Origin: Lotus japonicus | Taxonomy: Eukaryota > Streptophyta > Magnoliopsida > Fabales > Fabaceae | Direction of reading: 5' to 3' | DNA: 64,000 nucleotides | Assembly: GCF_012489685.1 (NCBI RefSeq) | Contig: NC_080042.1 | Location: 41,530,066 to 41,594,065, forward strand | Shown: positions 1-11,946 of the stretch, in pieces | Position numbering within the stretch: position 1 is the stretch's first letter | Layout of the letters: each line of letters begins with the position of its first letter | Translations under genes and position numbers: made by a program | The notes under the pieces: model-generated | What the model was told of the DNA's origin: nothing | Databases searched by the model: none | Seen by the model: the letters and a program-made list of their open reading frames with translations, nothing else

Positions 1-827
1 CATAGGGGCTGCCATGTGATGCTTTGTTTTATTTTATTTCAATAAAGATGCAAATGACCAATTGAATAAGTTGGATCCAAATGCATTATGTTGCCGAATT
101 TTATTTTAGTGTGTTTAATCCACTTCAAGTGGTGTGTGTGTACATGGGGCGCGTGAAGGGCTTAAAGGGAGGGACCCATTCCTTTCTTAAAACTCTTTGA
201 ATGTGTTTGAATTTGAATAAGTTCTGAATGGAGGAGTTACATCAGCAAAGTCAAAGGATTGAAGAGCTTTCAAAGCCAAGAATGGAGTTACAAAGACAAG
301 GAAATTAAGTGCATAAAGAGCATTGAATGCTATGTTCCCTGGTCAGAATAACAATCAAGAAAGGGAGTTACATGAAGCAATCAGCCACTAAATACACGTT
401 CAGGGCATAAGCATATCACTATCTTTCCTCTTTTAATTTGTAACTCCTAGCCTAGGATTCTTCTAGAGAAATTACACCTCATCATTTTTTGTAACTAGGC
501 TGAATTTCCTTCTTCTTTATAAGGACCACTCCTTCAATGTAATAGACAGATTATGAATGAATTAGTATTTTTTTTTTGAGTGATTCAGATTTGTGAGAGT
601 GATTCTCATAGTTCTTGAGTGATTTAAGAATTAGGCTTATCAAGGGTTTGCCACCACCTTTGTGTGAAGTCTTCATCTTCCATTTCACTAAAACTTCCCC
701 TCTTTTCTGTCCATTTCTCTTCTATCACGAAATTCTTCTTCTTCTTTCTCACATTTCAGGGTTCTCATCATCCAAGATCAATCCTAGACGATCCTTTTCA
801 GCCCTTGCATCAACTTGGGGCGTATCA
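1..827 (+). repeat. Element A 5' LTR (3' 827 bp of it)
   Basis: Matches 6014-6840 across its whole length with 11 substitutions by eye and ends in GTATCA directly before the PBS. The 3' copy begins 197 bp further upstream (5817), so the first 197 bp of this LTR lie left of the window. It contains an AATAAA at 41-46 and a TATA box near 515. Confidence 0.95.
514..524 (+). promoter_or_regulatory. TATA box of element A LTR
   Basis: CTTTATAAGG lies between a pyrimidine-rich stretch and the transcribed part of the LTR. The same motif is in the 3' LTR at about 6528-6537. Position and sequence suit the U3 promoter of an LTR retrotransposon. The start site is not determined. Confidence 0.6.
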
Positions 828-829
828 TT

Positions 830-846
830 TGGTAATTAGAGCTCCG
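830..846 (+). other. Primer binding site of element A
   Basis: Two bases after the LTR end, TGGTAATTAGAGCTCCG resembles the usual tRNA-iMet PBS TGGTATCAGAGC with internal changes. This is the priming site for minus-strand cDNA synthesis. Confidence 0.7.
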
Positions 847-1450
847 GTTCTAGGATTTTGGTTTCTTTTCTTATTTGGAATTCTGGTTAGCAACTTTTTG
901 TCATTTCTTGTTACCTTGATTTTAGTTTTTGTTTCTTTTGGCTGAACCATTGCAAAAGTTAAGCCTTGTTAATTGTTCAGAATCAAAAACAAATTACCAA
1001 ACGAAAATTCAAAAAAAGAAAAAAAAAACGAAAATTCAAAAAAAAAAATGGCTGAATGGTTCTTGTTTAATTAGCCAAATTCAATTGTTCAAGGTAATTT
1101 TGTTGCTAGCATTCCAATTTATTTTCTTCTTTCTGTTTGTTCTTGAATTCTTCTTTAGTCTTTAAAAATTTTGAGTCCTTTCCATTTCTGTTGTGATTTG
1201 TCTTGTCTTCTTTTGTTTCATATCCTAAAAGTCTATCCTAATCCTTGAGACTTTGCACAAATTGGTGGGTGTTCCTTTGTGTGTCTTAACTTTGATTTAC
1301 TCAAGAGATTGTGAGAATTTTTGAGTGGAAAAAAAGCAAGAGTGCACATCATAGAAAAAAAAGCTAATTTGAGGGAAAACACGAGTGAAGTGAGTTAAAC
1401 ACTAACATTTTTTTTTTCTGTTCTACTTGAATCTTTTCATTTGTTCAAAG
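847..1450 (+). other. Untranslated leader of element A
   Basis: AT-rich leader between PBS and gag with A-rich runs (about 1008-1050) and T-rich runs. The short reading frames here are low-complexity and have no recognisable domain. No function beyond leader or packaging RNA can be assigned. Confidence 0.6.
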
Positions 1451-4400
1451 ATGTCAGGAGAAGAGGAGGAACAACCAGCAGTGCAACTTTCGACCATCGA
1501 AATGCGGGCTCTTACTCAACATCTGAAAAACTTAATGAGGAGGCAAATTGAAGAGATCCACGAAAGGCTGGATCAAATGGAGAACCGAAACAATAGTGAC
1601 AGTGAAGGCGGGAGGCCACGACAAATTCGTGAAAATCCTAGACCTGCTCGGATTGAAGGAGTCAAATTCCAAATTCCTCCTTTTAAGGGAAAGAGTGATC
1701 CAGAGGCATACTTGGAGTGGGAACTCAAAATAGAGCATGTCTTTGCTTGCAACAACTATGAGGAGGACCAAAAGGTGAAACTTGCAGCTGCTCACTTTTC
1801 AGACTATGCTCTTGTTTGGTGGAATAAGTTTGCAAAAGAGAGATTGAGAAATGAGGAGCCAGCGGTGGAAACATGGGCTGAAATGAAACGAATCATGAGG
1901 AAAAGGTATGTCCCTTCAAGCCATGCTAGGGATGTAAAATTTAAACTTCAAAAACTTACCCAAGGCAGCAAGAGTGTTGAGGAGTATTACAAAGAACTTG
2001 AGGTGCTTATGTTGCAAGCCAATCTTGAGGAGGATGAAGAGGTAACCATGATTCGATTTATTAATGGTTTATCTGATGATATTAGAGATATTGTAGAACT
2101 TCAGGAATATGTAGACATGGAGGAATTGCTGCACAAGGCCACTAAAGTTGAGCAACAACTCAAAAGGAAAGGGCTTGCAAGGAAGAGTTCTACCAATTCC
2201 AATTCATCTTGGAGAGACAGAATGAAGAATGAAGGGCCGAGCACCCTTAGCAAACCACAAGCTACAGCTCCTTCAAAACCTCTTGAACAACCATCCAAAA
2301 AGAGCAAAGAGGTCAAGTGCTTCAAATGCCAAGGTATGGGACATTATGCTTATGAATGTGCCTCCAAAAAGACCATGATTCTTAAGGATGATGGAGACTA
2401 CACCAGTGAGTCCGAAGGAGAACAAAGTGAAGAAGAAGAGGAGGCAGCCATGAATGGTGAACTGTTGATGATCCGGAGAATGCTTGGTAGCCAACAAAAG
2501 CCAAAGAAAGAAAGCCAAAGAGAGAATATCTTTCACACAAGATGTTCTGTCAATGGGCAGATTTGCTTGATGATTGTTGATGGCGGGAGCTGTACTAATG
2601 TGGCTAGTGAAAGAATGGTGGAGAAGCTGAACCTGGTCACAAAACCACATCCTTGGCCATACAAACTTCAATGGCTCAGCCACTATGGAGAAATACAAGT
2701 AAGTAAGCAAGTTGAAGTTGACTTTTCCATTGGCAAATACAGGGATAAGGTTCTTTGTGATGTTGTTCCCATGGAGGCTAGTCACATACTGTTGGGAAGA
2801 CCATGGCAATATGACACCAACTCTGATCATAATGGCAGCACCAACAAGATCTCATTCCAACATCATGGCCAGAAAATTACGCTCAAACCTTTGAGCCCTA
2901 GGGAGGTGCGTGAGGATCAAAAGAAAATGAGAGAAAAGATTGAACAAGAGAGAAAAGAAAAGAGTGAGACACTTGAGAGAAAGAAAAAAGAAAAGAGTGA
3001 AACACTTGAGAGAGAGCAAAAAGAAAAGAGTGAAATACTTGAGAGAAAAGAAATTTGTTTGATCAAAAAGAGAGAGGTGAAAAGGATGATAGCTTCAAAA
3101 CAGATCCTATACTTGATGTTTTGCAAAAATCTGATTTTGAACACTAACACTTTTGAAAATTTTGAACTGCCTTCTAGTGTTAAATCTCTTTTGCAGGATT
3201 ATGAGGATGTGTTTCCCACAAGTGTTCCAAGTGGTCTACCACCACTGAGAGGAATTGAGCATCAAATTGATCTCATTCCGGGAGCTTCTTTGCCTAATAG
3301 GCCAGCATATAGAAGCAACCCACAAGAAACCACTGAAATTCAAAGACAAGTGGAAGAACTCTTGAACAAAGGGTGGGTAAGAAATAGCATGAGTCCTTGT
3401 GCTGTACCGGTGATTTTGGTACCAAAGAAAGATGGGACTTGGAGAATGTGCTCTGATTGTAGAGCCTTGAATAACATCACCATTAAGTATAGGCACCCTA
3501 TTCCTAGACTTGATGATTTGCTTGATGAATTGCATGGAGCATGTTATTTTTCTAAAATTGATTTGAAAAGTGGTTACAATCAGATAAGGATTAAAGAAGG
3601 GGATGAATGGAAAACTGCTTTCAAAACTAAATATGGTTTGTATGAATGGTTGGTTATGCCTTTTCGTTTAACTAATGCACCTAGTACTTTTATGAGACTA
3701 ATGAACCATGTTTTGAGGTAATTCATTGGGAAATTTGTGGTTGTGTACTTTGATGATATTTTGGTCTATAGCACTACTCTTGAGCTGCATGTTGAGCACT
3801 TAAGATCTGTCTTGAGTATGCTTAGAAAGGAACAATTGTTTGCCAATCTTGAGAAATGCACTTTTTGCACTCACCATGTTGTGTTTCTTGGTTTTGTTGT
3901 GAGTTCGAAAGAAGTGCAGGTTGATGAGGAAAAGATCAAAGCCATTCAAGAGTGGCCCACTCCTAAATCCGTGGGTGATGTAAGAAGTTTTCATGGCTTG
4001 GCCAGTTTCTACAGGAGGTTTGTAAGGACTTTAGTACCTTGGCAGCACCCCTAAATGAAGTGGTGAAAAAGAATGTGGGTTTTCATTGGGGAAAGAATCA
4101 AGAAGAGGCCTTCGCTGCCCTAAAGCATAAGCTTACCCATGCACCTATACTTGCTTTACCTAACTTTGCTAAATCTTTTGAACTTGAATGTGATGCTTCA
4201 AATGTAGGTATTGGTGCTGTGTTGCTTCAAGAAGGCCACCCAATTGCTTATTTTAGTGAAAAGTTAAGCGGAGCTGCCCTTAACTATTCTACTTATGATA
4301 AGGAATTGTATGCTTTGGTGAGAGCTTTGAAGACTTGGCAGCATTATCTTTTGCCCAAGGAATTCGTGATCCATAGTGATCATGAGTCGCTGAAATACTT

Positions 4401-6018
4401 GAAGGGGCAAGGTAAGTTGAACAAAAGGCATGCCAAATGGGTTGAATTTTTGGAACAATTTCCCTATGTCATAAAACACAAAAAGGGGAAAAGTAACATT
4501 GTGGCTGATGCTTTATCTAGGAGACACGTGTTGCTTTCCATGTTAGAGACTAAATTGCTAGGACTTGAACATGTGAAAGAAATGTATGAAAAAGATGATA
4601 ACTTTGCTGAAATTTTTGTGGCTTGTGAGAAAGTTTCTCAAAATGGATTTTATAGGCACAATGGATTTTTATTTAAGGAAAACAGGTTGTGTGTGCCTAA
4701 AAGTTCCATTAGAGAACTGCTTGTCAAAGAATCCCAAGCTGGGGGATTAATGGGTCATTTTGGAGTCCAAAAGACTCTAGAAACTTTACAGGAACATTTC
4801 TATTGGCCCAAAATGAAACATGATGTGATCAAGTTTTGTGAACATTGCATTGTTTGCAAGAAGGCTAAGTCTAAGGTGATGCCACATGGTTTGTATACTC
4901 CTTTGCCAATCCCTGAATACCCTTGGGTTGACTTGTCTATGGACTTTGTTTTCGGCCTCCCTAGAACAAAGAATGGTAAGGATTCAATTTTTGTGGTTGT
5001 TGATAGGTTTTCAAAAATGGCTCACTTTATTCCTTGCAGGAAAGCTGATGATGCTTGTCACGTTGCTGATTTGTTCTTTAAAGAAGTTGTAAGACTTCAT
5101 GGGATGCCTAGAAGCATAGTTAGTGATAGGGACACCAAGTTCCTAAGTCACTTCTGGAGGACTTTATGGGGGAAGTTAGGCACTAAAATTTTGTTCTCTA
5201 CCACTTGCCTCCCACAAACTGATGGGCAAACTGAGGTGGTTAATAGGACCCTAGGCACCTTGCTTAGGACTGTCCTTAAGGCCAATTTAAAGGCTTGGGA
5301 GGCGTGTTTGCCTCATGTTGAATTTGCTTACAATAGGGCTGTCCATAGCACTACCAATTGCTCTCCATTTGAAGTAGTGTATGGATTTAACCCTTTGACT
5401 CCTCTTGATTTGTTGCCTATGCCTAACATTTCTGTTTTCAAGCACAAGGAAGGACAGGGCAAATCTGAATATGTCAAATAGATGCATGAGCGTGTGAAGG
5501 CTCAAATTGAGAGAAAGAATGAGAGTTATGCTAGGCAAGCTAACAAGGGAAGAAAGGAGGTGGTGTTCCAACCCGGAGATTGGGTTTGGGTGCACATGAG
5601 GAAGGAAAGGTTTCCAGAACAAAGGAAATCCAAACTGCAACCTAGAGGGGATGGACCTTTTCAAGTGCTTGAGAGAGTCAATAACAATGCCTACAAAATA
5701 GAGCTTCCAGGTGAGTATAACATCAGCTCAACCTTTAATGTCTCTGATTTATCTCTCTTCGGTGCAGATGGAGGAGAATTTGATTTGAGGTCAAATCCTT
5801 TTCAAGAGGGAGGGAATGATGAGGACAAGGACAAGGACAAGGGCCATGGAGCACTAAAAGGACTTGGAGGACCAATGACAAGGGCTAGAGCTAAAAAGGC
5901 CAAAGAGACCCTTCAGCAAGTAGTGGCAACCATTCTTGAAGACAAAGTGGTAGAAGAGATGGAACCAAAAATCATGATGATCATTCAGGCCCAAGAAGAA
6001 GAGCCAGCCCACGCATAG
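1451..6018 (+). pseudogene. Element A gag-pol polyprotein (CRM clade), broken
   Basis: Start chosen at the ATG beginning MSGEEEEQ, matching element E's MSGDEEG; an upstream in-frame ATG at 1427 is less likely. In order: gag (about 1650-2170), one CCHC knuckle [14 protein letters not shown] (about 2318), aspartic protease with [10 protein letters not shown] (about 2578), a Lys/Glu-rich repeat linker (about 2920-3060), RT with YFDD at 3746-3757, RNase H with ECDAS, SDHESL and VADALSRR, integrase zinc domain (CEHCIVC), integrase core (MDFVF, SDRDTKF, QTDGQTE) and the C-terminal CR region (about 5760-5900). Breaks are a TAA stop at 3719-3721 just before the RT active site, a one-base frameshift near 4025-4040 between RT and RNase H, and a TAG at 5479-5481 in the integrase C-terminal part. 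The protein cannot be made as one chain. Confidence 0.93.
5802..5816 (+). other. Polypurine tract of element A
   Basis: CAAGAGGGAGGGAA ends immediately before the 3' LTR start TGATGAGG. It is the plus-strand primer and lies inside the reading frame, because the coding region continues into the LTR. Confidence 0.85.
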
Positions 6019-6840
6019 GGGCTGCCATGTGATGCTTTGTTTTTTTTTATTTCAATAAAGATGCAAATGACCAATTGAATAAGTTGGATCCAAATGCATT
6101 ATGTTGCTGAATTTTATTTTAGTGTGTTTAATCCACTTCAAGTGGTGTGTGTGTGCATGGGGCGCATGAAGGGCTTAAAGGGAGGGACCCATTCCTTTCT
6201 TAAAACTCTTTGAATGTGTTTGAATTTGAATAAGTTCTGAATGGAGGAGTTACATCAGCAAAGTCAAAGGATTGAAGAGCTTTCAAAGCCAAGAATGGAG
6301 TTACAAAGACAAGGAAATTAAGTGCATAAAGAGCATTGAATGCTATGTTCCCTGGTCAGAATAACAATCAAGAAAGGGAGTTACATGAAGCAATCAGCCA
6401 CTAAATACACGTTCAGGGCTGAAGCATATCACAATCTTTCCTCTTTTAATTTGTAACTCCTAGCCTAGGATTCTTCTAGAGAAATTACACCTCATCATTT
6501 TTTGTAACTAGGCTGAATTTCCTTCTTCTTTATAAGGACCACTCCTTCAATGTAATAGACAGATTATGAATGAATTAGTATTTTTTTTCTGAGTGATTCA
6601 GATTTGTGAGAGTGATTCTCATAGTTCTTGAGTGATTCAAGAATTAGGCTTATCAAGGGTTTGCCACCACCTTTGTGTGAAGTCTTCATCTTCCATTTCA
6701 CTAAAACTTCCCCTCTTTTCTGTCCATTTCCCTTCTATCACGAAATTCTTCTTCTTCTTTCTCACATTTCAGGGTTCTCATCATCCAAGATCAATCCTAG
6801 ACGATCCATTTCAGCCCTTGCATCAACTTGGGGCGTATCA
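5817..6840 (+). repeat. Element A 3' LTR, 1024 bp
   Basis: Begins TGATGAGGAC directly after the polypurine tract and ends GTATCA, giving TGAT...ATCA termini. The last 202 bp of gag-pol (to the stop at 6016-6018) lie inside it. Element E's LTR starts with the same TGATGAGG. AATAAA at 6054-6059, TATA box near 6530. Confidence 0.92.
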
Positions 6841-6857
6841 GTTTGACTTAGCAGAAC

Positions 6858-9800
6858 ATGGTGAACGCTAACCAACTAGCTGAGATGATGGCCACTATGG
6901 CCCAAGCTGTGACTGCACAAGCAAACGATAACGCTATGAGGCGTGCTGCTGAGGAGGCACGTGATCAGCATCAACGCCAGAGGGAAGTGACACTGGACCA
7001 GAACAGAGGCCTGAATGACTTCAGGAGACAGGATCCACCTAAGTTCTCGGGGGGTACCAACCCGGACAAAGCGGATCTCTGGATCCAGGAGATTGAAAAG
7101 ATCTTTGGTGTATTACAGACTGCTAAGGGAGCCAAGGTGGGGATGGCAACCTTTCTACTGTTGGGTGATGCTGAGTACTGGTGAAGGGCACCAGAGGAAT
7201 GATGGAAGCAAACAACTTAGAGGTGAACTGGGTTTCGTTTCGTGCTGCTTTTCTGGAGAAGTATTTTCCAGATAGTGCTCGTGACGAGCGTGAGGCACAA
7301 TTTCTGACCCTTCGTCAAGGTAGCATGTCCATCCCGGAATATGCTGCCAAGCTGGAATCGTTGGCCAAGCACTTTCGATTCTTCCGCAATGGGGTCGATG
7401 AACCCTACATGTGCAAACGCTTTGTGAATGGGCTGAGGCCCGATATTGAGGACTCGGTGAAACCGTTGGGAATCACTCGTTTCCAGACTTTGGTTGAGAA
7501 AGCCACGGGGTGGAGATAATGAAGAACAAGAGACTGAACCGTGTTGGAACAGGAGGGCCGATGAGGTCGGGCTCTCAAAATTTTCAGGGCAGAGGGAAAT
7601 TTCAGAGCAGGAGGCCGTATCAACGTCCTGCTGGTAGAGGAATTGCTTCAGGATCTTATAGGCCCATGGTGGGTACTGCTGGTGGTTCTGGAGGTCAGAC
7701 TGTGAACAGGGAGATGACCTGTTACAGATGTGGGCAGCCTGGGCACTACGCCAATGCCTGTACTGATATGAGGCCCAAGTGCTTTAACTGTAACAAGTTG
7801 GGGCATACTGCTGGTCAATGCAGAGCACCCAAGACAGAACCAGCTGTCAACACTGCTCGTGGGAAGCGTCCTGCTGCCAAGGCAAGAGTCTACACCATGG
7901 ATGGTGAAGAAGCTGAAGGAGTTGATGGTTTGATCAGGGGAGACTGCGAGATTGACGGTAATCTCCTAACTGTACTTTTCAATTCCGGAGCAACGCACTC
8001 TTTTATCTCTAGGGAATGTGCTACCACACCTGCCAAAACCCTGCTTGCTAATACTGCATGCATGTATTGTCCAGTAACCTATAGAGATCGAGTTTACCAT
8101 GCTAACCTAGTGTGCCTAACCCTCAAGAACCTAGATGTTATCCTAGGGATGGACTGGTTGTCTCACTATCATTGTCTTCTGGACTGCAACCGAAAGAGAG
8201 TGGTATTTCCTGACTCGGATCTTTCCGAGTATCTATCCGCCAATCACATTAGCGTTTCTCTGAATGAAGGATCTCAAGAGTATTCCGTTTTGTTAAGCTT
8301 GGAGAGTAAAGGGAATCCGGAAGTGAGTAATATTCCAGTTGTGAGAGACTTCGCGGATGTTTTTCCTGGCGATGTACCTGGTTTGCCGCCTGTACGCGAC
8401 ATTGAGTTTGCTATTGACATCATACCTGGAACAGGACCGATTTCGATAGCACCATATCGGATGGCACCTGCGGAATTGGTGGAGTTGAAGTCTCAACTTG
8501 AAGATCTTCTGTCGAAGGGATTTATTCGACCAAGCGTTTCACCTTGGGGAGCACCCGTCTTATTGGTGAAGAAGAAGGATGGAAAATCTAGACTTTGTGT
8601 CGACTATCGACAACTGAACAAAGTGACCGTCAAGAATAGTTATCCGCTACCTATAATTGATGATTTGATGGATCAACTACGAGGAGCTGCGATGTTCTCA
8701 AAGATAGACCTGAAGTCGGGTTACCATCAAATCAGAGTAAAGACTGAGGACATCCAGAAGACGGCATTCAGAACTCGTTATGGACACTATGAGTATCTAG
8801 TGATGCCATTTGGGGTGACAAACGCACCTGCCATTTTCATGGATTACATGAACAGGACCTTCCATCCGTTCTTAGATCGATTCGTCGTCGTGTTTATCGA
8901 CGACATTCTGATCTACTCAAAGAATGTTGAAGATCATGAAGGGCACTTGCGTCAGGTTTTACAAGTGTTGAGAGAGACAAAGTTGTATGCCAACCCTTCT
9001 AAGTGCGAATTTTGGCTCGAAGAGGTAAAATTCTTGGGCCATGTGATCTCTAAAGAAGGTATAGCTGTGGACCCAGCAAAGGTAGAGACTGTGTTGTCAT
9101 GGGAACGACCAAAGACCGTGACTGAGATCAGGAGTTTTGTCGGTTTGGCGGGATATTATCGTCGCTTCATCGAGAATTTCGCTAAGATTGTTGGACCCTT
9201 GACTCAACTTACGAGGAAGGACCAACCTTTTGCATGGACCGAAGCGTGCGAAACTAGCTTTCAGACAATGAAGGAACGTTTGACGACGTCACCTGTACTC
9301 GTCTTACCGCAACCAGAGGAACCGTATGAAGTGTACTGTGATGCTTCGCATCAAGGTTTGGGATGTGTGCTGATGCAACATCGGAAGGTGGTGGCTTATG
9401 CTTCACGACAACTGAAGACTCATGAGAAGAACTATCCGACTCATGACTTAGAACTCGCTCCCATTGTATTTTCGTTGAAAATTTGGAGACATCACTTATA
9501 TGGATGCAATTTCACCATATTCAGTGATCACAAGAGCTTAAAGTACTTGTTTGACCAGAAGGAGTTGAACATGAGACAACGACGCTGGATGGAATTTCTC
9601 AAGGATTACGATTTTACCTTACAATACCATCCTGGAAAGGCTAATGTCGTTGCTGATGCATTGAGCAGGAAGATGCATATCTCATCAATGATGGTTAAGG
9701 AGCTGCAACTGCTGGAACAATTTCGAGATTTGAGCTTAGATGTGAGAGCATCTGAGGGAGAACTGAAGTTCGGGATGATCAGGATCACCAATGGATTGAT

Positions 9801-11226
9801 GGAAGAAATCCGAGACCAACAGTTACAAGATGAATTCCTACTCGGGAAAAGGAATTTGGTAATCCAGGGTAAGGACCCGGAATTCAAGGTAGGAAGTGAC
9901 AATATCCTACGGTGTAAGGATAGAGTTTGCGTACCTAACAACCCTGACTTAAGGAGGTTGATTATGGACGAAGGTCACAAAAGCAAGTTGAGCATTCACC
10001 CTGGGATGAAAAAGATGTATCAGGACTTGAAGGTGAATTTTTGGTGGCCAGGAATGAAGAGACAAGTAGCGGAGTATGTAGCTGCATGTTTAACCTGTCA
10101 GAAGGCGAAGGTGGAACATCAGAAATCTTCATGTATGCTACAGAGCTTGGATGTACCTCAATGGAAATGGGATAGCATATCGATGGATTTTGTCGTGGCG
10201 TTGCCAAGGACTCAGAAAGGATATGATTCGATTTGGGTAATCGTGGATCGATTGACTAAGTCGGCTCATTTCATACCTGTGAGGACTACGTACAACGTGG
10301 AAAAGCTATCAGAGATATATATAGCTGAGATTGTGCGACTTCATGGAGTGCCAACAAGTATTGTTTCCGATAGAGACCCGAAGTTTACTTCACATTTGTG
10401 GGGAGCTCTTCATGAGGCTTTGGGAACGAGGCTGAGATTGAGTTCTGCTTACCATCCACAGACTGATGGACAGACTGAGAGAACTATCCAATCATTGGAG
10501 GATTTGCTACGAGCTTGCGTGTTAGGCAACAAGGGCAGTTGGGATACCCTAATGCCACTGATTGAGTTCACATACAACAACAGTTTTCATACGACCATAG
10601 GTATGGCACCGTATGAGGCTTTGTATGGCCGCAAGTGTAGAATACCCTTATGTTGGTATCAAGATGGAGAGAATTTGTTAGTAGGACCAGAACTTCTCCA
10701 GCAGACGACAGAGAAGATCAAACAGATCAGAGAGAAGATGAAGACTTCTCAGAGTAGACAGAAGAGTTATGCAGATCAAAGGCGCAGAACCCTAGAATTC
10801 GAAGAAGGAGACCATGTGTTTCTGCGGGTTACCCAGACTACAGGAGTTGGTCGAGCAATCAAGTCAAGAAAGCTTACGCCAAAGTTCATTGGACCTTATC
10901 AGCTTACTCGTCGGGTAGGACCGGTAGCTTATCAGATCGCACTACCGCCTTTTCTATCAAACATTCACGATGTACTCCATGTGTCACAACTGAGGAAGTA
11001 TATTGCTGATCCGACACATGTTATCGAGCTGGATGACATTGAGTTGAAGGATAACTTGTCTTTCGAGACACCGCCAATCAGCATTGGTGACACGAGGATA
11101 AAGCAGTTGAGGGGAAAAGAGATCGAGTTAGTGAAGGTTATTTGGAACAAAGATACCGGTGATGCGACGTGGGAGCTGAAGGAAAAGATCAAGGAACAGT
11201 ATCCAGAACTTTTTACTGAACTTTAA
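6858..11226 (+). pseudogene. Element B gag-pol polyprotein (Tekay clade), broken
   Basis: Gag starts MVNANQLAEM at 6858. It breaks at 7182-7184 (TGA after DAEYW), continues in another frame (7181-7519) and shifts again near 7510-7518 into the long frame ending at 11226. That frame holds two CCHC knuckles ([14 protein letters not shown] and [14 protein letters not shown]), protease, RT with [10 protein letters not shown] (about 8890), RNase H ([26 protein letters not shown]), integrase zinc domain (CLTCQ), core residues in [15 protein letters not shown] and QTDGQTER, and a chromodomain near the end ([19 protein letters not shown]). The protease motif reads FNSGATHSF at 7978-8004: the catalytic Asp is Asn. 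With two gag frameshifts this copy could not supply its own gag or protease, although the pol frame is otherwise open. Confidence 0.93.
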
Positions 11227-11251
11227 GTTTCGAGGTCGAAACTTTCTTTTT

Positions 11252-11263
11252 GGAGGGTAGTAA
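11252..11263 (+). other. Polypurine tract of element B
   Basis: GGAGGGTAGTAA directly precedes the LTR start TGTAAGGCCC. It is short and interrupted by T, but correctly placed. Confidence 0.65.
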
Positions 11264-11935
11264 TGTAAGGCCCAAGTCGTTAAGCTTTGGATAAGTGAAT
11301 AAAATAAAAGAGTTTGTTTGATTAAATAGATTTATGAAGGAAAAGGTTCAGGAAAAGTCCAAGGATTGCATCAAAGATCGATAAGAGTTATAGCACGACT
11401 AGCATTCGCCTGATCCTAGGTCAAAGGTATTAGTGAATAGTTAATTTACACTTTAGGACGATGGAAACTAATTCCAAAAAAATCTTCAGAGAAATGTTAG
11501 AATTTCTCTTTTTCGTCTATAAACAAGTGGTTCGACGCGAAAACCTGGAATGTATGAACGTCAAATTCCAATTCTCGGAAGATTGCCGAAACGGAATCCC
11601 TGATAGTTAAAGAAACCTGAAATCAACGGACGATGAAGACTTTTTCCATTCGAAGCTTCAAATGAAGATTCCGCCCGCGTTCGTCTATTTCTCTCGTTAT
11701 TTCTAATCTTTCTTCAGAAGGAAGTTTTCTCTTCCGACGATCACTGCAAAAAGTAGTTTTTCGGGATAAACCGACTTACACCGACTCATGTCGACTTGGG
11801 ATCATTTGGTTTAATTCCAAGAATTCCGTTTTGAGTTCTGGAATTCTGTCGCCAGAACCTATCTTAGAATTCGCAGAGGAACGCACAGGAAAAATTGGAA
11901 TCGCGAAAAAATCATTTTTCCGTATTTTTCCAAAA

Positions 11936-11946
11936 CCTATAAATAG
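11936..11946 (+). promoter_or_regulatory. TATA box of element B LTR
   Basis: CCTATAAATAG. The same core is found in LTR H (62141) and, on the minus strand, in solo LTRs F and G, about 1.5 kb upstream of the stem-loop region in each. Confidence 0.7.

Larger units (their letters stand above)
1..6840 (+). mobile_element. Element A: CRM-clade Ty3/gypsy retrotransposon, 5' end cut by window
   Basis: LTR retrotransposon with a partial 5' LTR (1-827), PBS, leader, one gag-pol reading frame (1451-6018), polypurine tract and complete 3' LTR (5817-6840). RT, RNase H and integrase are of the CRM type, and the C-terminus carries the NPFQEGG and GGPMTRARAKK motifs of the CR region, a chromodomain variant typical of centromeric chromoviruses. 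The reading frame overlaps the 3' LTR by about 200 bp, also as in CRM. It is inserted just upstream of the gag start of element B, whose sequence resumes at 6841. The visible LTR segments differ by 11 substitutions over 827 bp, so insertion is fairly recent, but pol carries two stops and one frameshift. Confidence 0.93.

Noticed and set aside
1..9. The first bases match element A's own internal end, suggesting a tandem array of A copies sharing an LTR.
   Set aside because: The true LTR start is 5817, upstream of that match, so the window simply begins 197 bp inside the 5' LTR.
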